A stretch of DNA of 5,347 nucleotides from Planctomycetota bacterium (lineage in GTDB: Bacteria; Planctomycetota; UBA11346): the NCBI GenBank assembly GCA_947440715.1, contig CANETI010000199.1, forward strand, positions 1 through 5,347. Direction: 5' to 3'. The notes beneath the pieces are model-generated. The model was not told where the DNA came from. It worked only from the letters and a program-made list of their open reading frames with translations, and did no database searches. The first letter of the stretch is position 1. The number at the start of each line of letters is the position of its first letter. The position numbers and the translations under genes are program-made. This document shows, in pieces, positions 1 through 5,347 of the stretch.

Positions 1-481
1 AACTCCGACTATCGGGATTCTTAACTTAGGCGCATCGCTGGATATTAAACCGTACATCAGCGCTGATGGTAAATATGTGACGATGGAATTCCGTCCAGCC
101 TTGGTCTCTTTGGAACAGTTATTAACCGAAACGATTTCGGTCCCGCGTTTTTATCCGACCGGTCAAGTTCCAGGTGTGAACGGTGGGCTTCCCACGATTA
201 CCGGTCAGGTCGTTATTAATAATTTTGGATTAGAGCTACCTAATGTCTTGGTGCGCGAAGTTTCCACCAATATTACCATTCCTGATGGTGGTACCATTTT
301 AGTCGGCGGCTTTGGTCGTCTGGCAGAACAACAAACTTCATCACATATCCCATTTCTTGGCCATATCCCATTTTTGGGGCGGCTTTTCGGCAAACGCGGT
401 CGTTATAGCGACCGTTACCAGCTCTACTTGCTGGCCGATGTCAACATTATCAACTACGCTGAACTGGAGGCGAAACTGTGA
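1..481 (+). CDS. Secretin-family outer-membrane channel protein (type II/III secretion or type IV pilus type), C-terminal part
   Basis: The reading frame is open from base 2 and ends at TGA 479-481, giving 159 visible residues; the start lies outside the window, and the GTG at 77 is an internal valine codon. The segment GASLDIKPYISADGKYVTM (residues 10-28) matches the secretin pattern 'G..L.v.P.i..dg.vtl'. The hallmark TIPDGGTILVGG and then HIPFLGHIPFLGRLF follow, the conserved end of the secretin beta-barrel domain. Secretins assemble as large rings in the outer membrane and let folded proteins or pili pass. The next gene encodes a paralogue: the stretch from TIPDGG to GRLF aligns without gaps, with 21 of 38 residues identical. 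The stop overlaps that gene's start, so the two are co-transcribed and probably translationally coupled. Family assignment is firm; which secretion or pilus system it serves cannot be decided here. Confidence 0.9.
   Translation, partial: TPTIGILNLGASLDIKPYISADGKYVTMEFRPALVSLEQLLTETISVPRFYPTGQVPGVNGGLPTITGQVVINNFGLELPNVLVREVSTNITIPDGGTILVGGFGRLAEQQTSSHIPFLGHIPFLGRLFGKRGRYSDRYQLYLLADVNIINYAELEAKL
466..470 (+). promoter_or_regulatory. Ribosome binding site GGAGG deciding a GTG start
   Basis: A perfect GGAGG anti-16S match lies inside the last codons of the upstream secretin gene. It is 7 nt before the GTG at 478, the optimal distance. It favours GTG 478 over the in-frame ATG at 511, which would also remove the only arginine before the signal-peptide hydrophobic core. 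With the 4-nt GTGA overlap this looks like classical translational coupling. Confidence 0.8.
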
Positions 482-3018
482 ATACTCATCACATAGCCCA
501 CACCACCCGGATGACTGCCTTGACGGCCACCATGCTGGCTTTGTCAGGCTTGGCTTGGTCGGAAGATCAAAAGCCGGCGACGGCTGCTGATCAAGCGTTG
601 AAAGAATACGCTGAAACGGGTGGCGCAGAGCGTCAGGGTGCTGCCGCTGCGGCCAATTATTATTATGACCTAGGCATGAAGGCGATGGCAGAGGGACGCA
701 TGGATGATGCGATCCGCAATTTGACCATTGCCGTCGATTGGCAGCCAAACGAACCAAATTATCGCAAGGCCCTTGATCAAGCGCAGGCTATTGCCGGCGT
801 TAGTCGCGATCCACGCACGGTACAGATCAACCGCACGGCGGATGAACTTAACGTCAAACAGCAGCAGCTGAAAGTGGAAGCGACCGCGAAGAAAGACGAT
901 GGTAAACGGGCCTTGGATGCCGGTGATTTTGCCGAAGCAGAACGTGATTTTAGCTTGGCGTTGACGCGCTTAGAAAGTCTTCCTTACGCTGATCCGAGCC
1001 ATGAGGCAGAGCAGCGTGAAGTAGAGAAGTTGATGGGAATTGCGCGCGAACGTCGCCAGCAACAAGAATTAAAAGACGCGGCATCGCGCAACAATCAAGC
1101 GCTCGATCGTCAAAAATCCCTGCGTGATATTGGATTGCAAATCGAACGTGATCGTATTGATGCGATGTTAAAGCGCTCACAAAAAGCGCGTGAACGTCGT
1201 GATTATGACGACGCTATTTTGCTGTGCGAGCAAGTCCTTAAAATTAACCGCGCAGAAGATCGTGCTCATAGTTTGTTGATTAAATGCCGTCGTGAACGTC
1301 ATGTTTATCTGCGCCAAATCACGGCAGACCGTTGGGATGAAGAGCATAAATTGCTGAGTGAGTCCATTCGCACAGCGATGTTGCCACAACTTGAGCTCAT
1401 TACGTATTCGCCAGAATGGCCTGAAATTGACGCTCGTCGTAGTGCCCCAGTCCAGGGTTTAGAAGAGCAAAACGAAACGTGGCGCAAAGAAATTAACAAT
1501 CAATTAGAGCAAGAAGTCACGCTCGACTTTCAAGATACTGACTTGGTTGACGTCATCGATTTCTTACAGCGCATCACCAGTGTGAATATTGTTTTAGATC
1601 CGCAGGTCATCGCAGCGGCTCCGCCACCCGTCACGCTACGTGTTGAAGCAATGAAGCTGCGCTTCGTCTTTGACTTCATCATGAAATTAACTGGTTTAAA
1701 TTATACGTTGCGTGATGAAGCAATCTTCGTTTCAAACGCGGCTGGTTTACGCGGCGATGTGTTCATGAAATTGTATGACATTCGCGATTTGACCCATGCC
1801 ATGGCCAGTTTCCCTGGTCCAGATCTGGATATTCCAGAACCAGGCGGTGTGGGATCGCGGTTACTGCCGCCGATTGAACCAGAATCATCACCCGAAATTA
1901 ACGAATTTATTGAAATTATTTCAACGGTCGTGTCGCCAGCGACGTGGACCAATGAAGGTGTCGCCATTGAAGAATATAATGGTTCCATGGTCGTTACTCA
2001 AACCACGGATGTTCACAAACAAATAGAAGATTTATTACGCACCCTGCGTAATCAAAAAGGCACGCAGATTCATGTGAAGGTGAAATTCCTCACCATTGAA
2101 AATAGCTTGTTGGAAGAAATTGGCGTCAATTGGCAAAACTTCACCAATCCGGGTATTCAAAATTTACCGTCGACTGGTATGACGGGTAACTCCGTTACCA
2201 TGCCACCGTTGGCGCCTATTCCGAACTCTGCACCAGCAGCACCACAGCCTCGAGGAGCTTTCTGGGGCAATGATAATGTTGTTTCTGCTGCCAATGTTAA
2301 TAATTCATTGATGACTTACGCGACGGCCAATTCGCTCAATGATGCTTCTGGTGGGCTCACGTTTAAATCTCAATATTGGCGTGTAGCGGATGATTTTTAT
2401 GTGTCGGCTATTTTAAGCGCCGTCGAAAAGACTCGTCGCGGCAATGTTACTTTTGAACCAGACGTGACGTTGTTTAATGGTCAACAGGCACATATCGTTC
2501 ATATTAATCAGCAAGCGTATATTGCTGACTACGATGTGAACCAAGGACAGTACGATCCGATTGTGAGTACCTTGTCCTACGGCACGGTGTTAGACGTTCA
2601 GGCGATTGCCTCTGCAGATAAAAAATACATCACCTTGACTTTGCGTCCAACCAACGCCCGCGTGACCTCATGGCGTCGTTTCGGTCCTCCGTTGCCTGAT
2701 GGCACCGGTCAAATTGGCGGTACGCCAATTGATAATACTGGTGTGGGTATTGCCGATGGTAATCCGTTATTGATTCCTGAGTTGGCCTACCAATCGGTTC
2801 GTACTTCGGTGACCATTCCGGATGGCGGATCGCTCTTGCTGGCTGGCATGACCAATGGCGAAAGCTCGCGTTCACATGCTGGTATTCCGTTCTTGAGCCA
2901 CATCCCGTTCTTAGGCCGCTTGTTTAGCAGCAATGGACGCGTGGAAACAGAATTAAAGACGCTTATCTTGCTGCAAGCAGATGTCGTGATCTTTGAAGAG
3001 ATTGAACGCAAGCTCTAA
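478..3018 (+). CDS. TPR-containing secretin (846 aa), outer-membrane channel of a type II secretion / type IV pilus-like machine
   Basis: Complete gene with a GTG start and TAA stop. Residues 1-28 look like a Sec signal peptide (R11, hydrophobic 13-26, likely cleavage AWS|ED). Three TPR-like helix pairs follow at about 60-103, 137-193 and 229-274, separated by a Q/R/K-rich probably coiled segment (about 180-240). Residues 344-420 resemble the N0/STN secretin domain (VTLDFQDTDLVDVIDFLQ...). Residues 473-527 resemble an N1-type domain, ending VHKQIEDLLRTLR. A P/N-rich linker lies at about 560-610 and the secretin barrel domain at about 640-840 (GNVTFEPDVTLFNGQQAHI, TIPDGGSLLLAG, IPFLSHIPFLGRLF). 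Secretins form multimeric outer-membrane pores; the TPR region probably works in the periplasm, contacting partners or peptidoglycan (inference). The only cysteines, C250 and C270, flank the third TPR turn. The gene overlaps the upstream paralogue by 4 nt and is followed by a strong terminator, so it ends its operon. The layout resembles secretins of planctomycetes and relatives (recalled, not searched). The system served is unknown. Confidence 0.92.
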   Translation: MNTHHIAHTTRMTALTATMLALSGLAWSEDQKPATAADQALKEYAETGGAERQGAAAAANYYYDLGMKAMAEGRMDDAIRNLTIAVDWQPNEPNYRKALDQAQAIAGVSRDPRTVQINRTADELNVKQQQLKVEATAKKDDGKRALDAGDFAEAERDFSLALTRLESLPYADPSHEAEQREVEKLMGIARERRQQQELKDAASRNNQALDRQKSLRDIGLQIERDRIDAMLKRSQKARERRDYDDAILLCEQVLKINRAEDRAHSLLIKCRRERHVYLRQITADRWDEEHKLLSESIRTAMLPQLELITYSPEWPEIDARRSAPVQGLEEQNETWRKEINNQLEQEVTLDFQDTDLVDVIDFLQRITSVNIVLDPQVIAAAPPPVTLRVEAMKLRFVFDFIMKLTGLNYTLRDEAIFVSNAAGLRGDVFMKLYDIRDLTHAMASFPGPDLDIPEPGGVGSRLLPPIEPESSPEINEFIEIISTVVSPATWTNEGVAIEEYNGSMVVTQTTDVHKQIEDLLRTLRNQKGTQIHVKVKFLTIENSLLEEIGVNWQNFTNPGIQNLPSTGMTGNSVTMPPLAPIPNSAPAAPQPRGAFWGNDNVVSAANVNNSLMTYATANSLNDASGGLTFKSQYWRVADDFYVSAILSAVEKTRRGNVTFEPDVTLFNGQQAHIVHINQQAYIADYDVNQGQYDPIVSTLSYGTVLDVQAIASADKKYITLTLRPTNARVTSWRRFGPPLPDGTGQIGGTPIDNTGVGIADGNPLLIPELAYQSVRTSVTIPDGGSLLLAGMTNGESSRSHAGIPFLSHIPFLGRLFSSNGRVETELKTLILLQADVVIFEEIERKL

Positions 3019-3063
3019 GCTTATCGTTCTCAGCGTAAAAGCTGATCGTTCGTTGAATGTTAT

Positions 3064-3099
3064 AAAACACCCCAGGCTATGCCTGGGGTGTTTTCTTTT
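3064..3099 (+). terminator. Rho-independent terminator ending the secretin operon
   Basis: A perfect 14-bp inverted repeat, AAAACACCCCAGGC (3064-3077) and GCCTGGGGTGTTTT (3081-3094), is separated by a 3-nt TAT loop. Its GC-rich core is followed by a T-rich tail, TTTTCTTTT (3091-3099). It begins 45 nt after the TAA of the 846-residue secretin. The A-run on the left arm could give some termination on the other strand, but no gene converges on it. It separates secretin transcription from lysS, implying that lysS has its own promoter in the roughly 75 nt before its start, where I could not identify convincing -35/-10 boxes. Confidence 0.95.
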
Positions 3100-3175
3100 C
3101 GGGCTTAAGTCAGCAGGCGATCCGTCAGGTTTGGCCTCTGGTTCCGTTACGTTTGGTGAATAGTCTCCCGCCGCC

Positions 3176-4750
3176 ATGAATGACAATAGCGACCAATACC
3201 GTGCAGCCCGTGCAGAAAAAGCAGCTCGCTTACGTGAGCTCGGCATTGATCCCTTCGGGAGCGAACCATTTGCCGTCACGCATAGCGTAGAAGCCGCACG
3301 CGCAATCTGCCCCGCTTATGAGGCGGCTGCCAATGAACAATTAAAAGGTGAACGTGTGGTCGTCGCCGGTCGCGTTGGTAATTTACGCACAGCGGGCAAA
3401 TTATGGTTTGCTACTCTGTTTGATCGCAGTCGCGCAAACATTTATCGCCAACAACAATTATCAGATACGCCGGATATTGATGGCGCGGAAGCGAAAAAGT
3501 CCCGTGGTATTCAATTAATGCTCGACTTTAAAACGTTGGGTGAAAAACAATGGTCTGTCGTTTCATGCCTTGATTTAGCTGACTGGATTGGTGTCAGTGG
3601 GAAAATAGGTCGTAGTAAGCGGGGAGAAATTAGCATCTTTGTCGATACCCTGACGATATTAGGTAAGAGCATGTTGCCGCCGCCACATCAAGCAGGCGCT
3701 GATAGCGGTGAACTCTCAGCCGAAGTGCGCAGTCGGCAGCGATACCTCGATTTAATGATGTCTGATGCTAGTTTATCAACCTTTGTTTTACGTAGCAGAT
3801 TAGTTTCCTCGATGCGTCGATTTTTTACCGATCGCCAATTCCTTGAAGTGGAAACGCCCATGATGCATCCCATTCCAGGGGGAGCGTCTGCGCGGCCATT
3901 TGTAACGCATCACAATGCGTTAGATTTAGATCTGTATATGCGCATAGCGCCAGAGCTCTATCTCAAGCGCCTAATAGTTGGCGGCATGGATCGCGTCTTT
4001 GAATTAAATCGCAATTTCCGCAATGAAGGAATAAGTCCCAGACACAATCCAGAATTTACCATGATTGAGTGGTATCAAGCCTACGCTGATCATCGTCAAC
4101 TCATGGACCTCAGCGAAGAATTATTTCGCACATTAGCGGATGATGTGTTAGGAACACGAACCTTAAAATTTGGTGATTATACCATTGATTTAAATAAACC
4201 ATTTCGCCGACTATCGTATTTAAAAGCATTTAAGGAATTGGGCGGATTGGATTATGACGATCAGGCTGTCGTAACGGCGAAAGCCCGTTCATTAGGTATT
4301 TCATTAGATAGTCACCCAACGTATGATCGGTTGGCAAATGCGGTGTGGGAAGAGGTGGTCGAACCGCATTTAATCGAACCGACCTTTATTACCGACCAGC
4401 CAACGTGGTTAACTCCGTTGTGCAAAGCTCACCCACAAAATCCACAGCAGACGATGCGCTTTGAATTGTTTATGGCGCGCATGGAAGTGGGAAATGCTTA
4501 TAGCGAATTAAATGATCCAGACATACAGCGGCAGCGTTTCTCGCAGCAAGTGGCTGAAGCCACGGCCGCAGGCGATGAAGAAGCGGGTATCATCGCAGGC
4601 CAAATCGATCAAGATTATTGCACGGCTTTAGATTTTGGTTTGCCATTGTGTGGCGGCCAAGGGATCGGCATTGATCGCTTGGTCATGTTATTTGCTGGCC
4701 AGCAAAACATTCGCGATGTGATTTTGTTCCCAACGATGCGACCGCACTAG
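3176..4750 (+). CDS. lysS: Lysyl-tRNA synthetase, class II (LysRS)
   Basis: Complete 524-residue cytoplasmic enzyme that charges tRNA-Lys with lysine using ATP. N-terminal helix and OB-fold anticodon-binding domain span about 1-165 (GRVGNLRTAGKLWF, then GIQLML). The class II catalytic domain spans about 185-524: motif 1 around FLEVETPMM (222-230), GGASARPFVTHHNALD (235-250), motif 2 FRNEGISPRHNPEFTMIEWY (281-300), motif 3 GIGIDRLVML (496-505) and the typical end RDVILFPTMRP. Expected substrate residues are present: E260, R282, E298, Y300, N440, E444 and motif 3 R501, matching E. coli E240, R262, E278, Y280, N424, E428 and the motif 3 arginine. About 24 extra residues lie between F78 and Q113, which correspond to E. 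coli F85 and Q96. ATG 3176 is the earliest possible start, because an in-frame TAG sits at 3161-3163. No Shine-Dalgarno lies at normal spacing; the nearest GGTGA (3155-3159) is 16 nt away. It appears to be a monocistronic housekeeping gene. Confidence 0.97.
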   Translation: MNDNSDQYRAARAEKAARLRELGIDPFGSEPFAVTHSVEAARAICPAYEAAANEQLKGERVVVAGRVGNLRTAGKLWFATLFDRSRANIYRQQQLSDTPDIDGAEAKKSRGIQLMLDFKTLGEKQWSVVSCLDLADWIGVSGKIGRSKRGEISIFVDTLTILGKSMLPPPHQAGADSGELSAEVRSRQRYLDLMMSDASLSTFVLRSRLVSSMRRFFTDRQFLEVETPMMHPIPGGASARPFVTHHNALDLDLYMRIAPELYLKRLIVGGMDRVFELNRNFRNEGISPRHNPEFTMIEWYQAYADHRQLMDLSEELFRTLADDVLGTRTLKFGDYTIDLNKPFRRLSYLKAFKELGGLDYDDQAVVTAKARSLGISLDSHPTYDRLANAVWEEVVEPHLIEPTFITDQPTWLTPLCKAHPQNPQQTMRFELFMARMEVGNAYSELNDPDIQRQRFSQQVAEATAAGDEEAGIIAGQIDQDYCTALDFGLPLCGGQGIGIDRLVMLFAGQQNIRDVILFPTMRPH

Positions 4751-4764
4751 CGAATTAGGGCGAA

Positions 4765-4786
4765 TGCAGACGGAATAAGGTCTGCA
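4765..4786 (+). other. Small stem-loop just downstream of lysS
   Basis: TGCAGAC (4765-4771) and GTCTGCA (4780-4786) form a perfect 7-bp stem with an 8-nt loop, starting 15 nt after the lysS stop. No T-run follows, so it is not a standard intrinsic terminator. It may stabilise the mRNA 3' end or accompany Rho-dependent termination. An alternative pairing of ATGCA (4764-4768) with TGCAT (4789-4793) competes with it. Confidence 0.35.
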
Positions 4787-5077
4787 GGTGCATCAGAAGC
4801 CAGTAAATGGGACGTGTGTGAATGTCATAAATTGAGTTTGAGATTGAATTCAAAATAGCCGTGAACCTTTTTATCACTCGTCCGTTTACCCGCCGCTGAG
4901 CAGACCCAAGTGTTTGCTACACACGACTTTACGTAAACATGGATGGTGACACACAAAATGTCCACTACGAATCCAAAGCCTTTCCAGATCCAGGACCACT
5001 TTCCATACTCCGCCCCACCAAAACGAACCCCAACCATATCGTAGCGGTCGATCCCCGCTGGACAGGTTGCCAATCTT

Positions 5078-5083
5078 AGGGAG
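5078..5083 (+). promoter_or_regulatory. Ribosome binding site of the ExbB-like gene
   Basis: AGGGAG, with a GGAG core at 5080-5083, lies 5 nt before ATG 5089. This is good Shine-Dalgarno complementarity and spacing. It fixes the start of the partial ExbB/TolQ-type gene at the ATG that also gives a complete signal peptide. Confidence 0.7.
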
Positions 5084-5088
5084 TCCCC

Positions 5089-5347
5089 ATGCGTCGTTTC
5101 CTTAGCGTTTCAGCCCCGATACTTGCTCTATTGTGCTTGTTATCGGTCACTCAACTTAGTGCTGCCGACGCAGCTGCTGCAGGCAAGCAATTGAGTTTGC
5201 TTGATCTGTATATTTTGGCCGGTCCGGTCGAATATATTTTGACCGTGCTGTCATTGATCAGCTTCTCGCTATGTATCCAATGGACGCTCACGATTAAGCA
5301 TGATGTGCTAATTCCAGAAGGTTTAGCAGATGAAATGCATAATATTA
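5089..5347 (+). CDS. MotA/TolQ/ExbB proton-channel family protein, N-terminal part
   Basis: The frame runs from ATG 5089 off the window end, giving 86 complete codons. Residues 1-25 form a signal-peptide-like start (MRRF, hydrophobic 9-20, likely cleavage LSA|AD). A short Ala-rich stretch follows, then LSLLDLYILAGPVEYILTVL (35-54), the start of a membrane helix at about 47-67, and then IKHDVLIPEGLADEM (69-83). The 'L..GG/AGP...il..lS...l.i....t' layout followed by 'PEGL' is typical of ExbB/TolQ-like proteins of planctomycetes and relatives (recalled). Such proteins form the pentameric inner-membrane channel that, with an ExbD/TolR partner, converts proton flow into mechanical work on the outer membrane or TonB. 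The catalytic later helices are outside the window, so ExbB, TolQ and other subtypes cannot be told apart. Separated from lysS by 338 nt, it probably starts its own operon. Confidence 0.8.
   Translation, partial: MRRFLSVSAPILALLCLLSVTQLSAADAAAAGKQLSLLDLYILAGPVEYILTVLSLISFSLCIQWTLTIKHDVLIPEGLADEMHNI

Larger units (their letters stand above)
4751..5088 (+). other. 338-nt intergenic region between lysS and the ExbB-like gene, no confident gene
   Basis: I see no tRNA, known RNA or clear promoter here. It holds a 7-bp hairpin just after lysS (4765-4786), a palindrome TTGAATTCAA (4844-4853), a palindrome TTTACGTAAA (4928-4937) and a C-rich, G-poor stretch (4961-5040: 34 C against 7 G). A 46-codon + strand frame runs from ATG 4939 to TAG 5077-5079. 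It has no ribosome binding site, but its stop abuts the site of the next gene. On the opposite strand an 82-codon frame (5073-4825) starts only with TTG and has no recognisable motif. Neither is called as a gene. The region is long enough to hold the promoter and a long leader for the ExbB-like gene. Confidence 0.6.

Noticed and set aside
344..379. 18-bp imperfect tandem repeat (CATATCCCATTT type)
   Set aside because: It encodes HIPFLGHIPFLG, the conserved secretin motif present in the family generally and also in the second paralogue. It is a protein-level motif, not a DNA repeat element.
77..481. GTG at 77 as the start of a separate 134-residue gene
   Set aside because: The frame is open upstream to the window edge, and residues before 77 (GASLDIKPYISADG) belong to the conserved secretin domain. 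This is an internal valine of a truncated gene.
341..757. Opposite-strand 138-codon open frame across the secretin junction
   Set aside because: It overlaps two strongly supported + strand genes, has no homology signal and no ribosome binding site. It is a shadow frame.
3023..3051. ATCGTTC direct repeat and small TCAGC/GCTGA hairpin after the second secretin
   Set aside because: The 7-nt repeat and 5-bp stem are too short to mean anything beside the strong terminator that follows.
3100..3175. Possible lysS promoter (TTGGCC around 3131)
   Set aside because: No matching -10 box lies at the expected spacing (the hexamer there is TGGTGA). A promoter must exist somewhere near, but I cannot place it.
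4832..4860. Possible promoter (TTGAGT with ATAGCC 17 nt later) for the ExbB-like gene
   Set aside because: The -10 match is poor, and the distance of more than 220 nt to the start makes it no better than chance.
4825..5073. Opposite-strand 82-codon open frame in the lysS-ExbB gap
   Set aside because: It starts only at TTG, has no ribosome binding site, no recognisable motif and an unlikely composition (rich in W, G and V from the C-rich opposite strand). It shares codon boundaries with an equally open + strand frame, so one likely shadows the other or both are chance.
4831..5079. + strand frame with a single TGA at 4897, possible recoding or broken gene
   Set aside because: TGA is used as a true stop by the first secretin gene in this window, so general recoding is unlikely. 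There is no selenocysteine context or homology I recognise. Kept only as a low-interest small frame from 4939.

Overview
The window reads as ordinary chromosomal DNA from a Gram-negative (diderm) bacterium. Everything recognisable lies on the + strand, with balanced base composition and no sign of mobile elements, CRISPR or tRNA/rRNA genes. Two things point, by recall rather than by search, to the PVC group and most likely to a planctomycete-type lineage. One is the secretin layout: a TPR-bearing N-terminus, an N0-like domain, then a segment of the type 'SP.TW...VHKQIEDLLRTLR...EIGVNW'. The other is an ExbB/TolQ-type protein with a cleavable-looking signal peptide and a 'LIPEGLADE' segment after its first membrane helix. 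The phylum is an inference.

Layout. Positions 1-481 hold the last 159 codons of a secretin-family outer-membrane channel protein. Its stop overlaps the GTG start of a second, complete secretin of 846 residues (478-3018) in a GTGA junction, with a perfect GGAGG ribosome binding site 7 nt upstream. The two are clear paralogues, share an ungapped C-terminal gate-region motif, and almost certainly form one operon. That operon ends at a very strong intrinsic terminator (3064-3099).

Positions 3176-4750 encode a class II lysyl-tRNA synthetase (lysS) with all catalytic motifs intact. It carries an extra segment of about 24 residues in the anticodon-binding OB fold, and no Shine-Dalgarno sequence lies at normal distance from its start. 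Positions 4751-5088 are a 338-nt gap without a confident gene. It holds a small hairpin just after lysS, a 10-bp palindrome, a C-rich/G-poor stretch, and a 46-codon frame whose stop abuts the next gene's ribosome binding site. From 5089 to the window end runs the start of a MotA/TolQ/ExbB-family inner-membrane proton-channel protein, cut off by the window edge.

Functional picture. The two secretins belong to an envelope-spanning machine (type II secretion or type IV pilus-like); its other parts are outside the window, so the exact system cannot be named. lysS is a separate housekeeping transcription unit. The ExbB-like protein probably begins another envelope unit (energy transduction to the outer membrane), perhaps with an ExbD/TolR partner downstream. 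I see no convincing undescribed system. The points most worth a second look are the tandem secretin paralogues, the LysRS OB-fold insertion and the unexplained 338-nt leader/gap.
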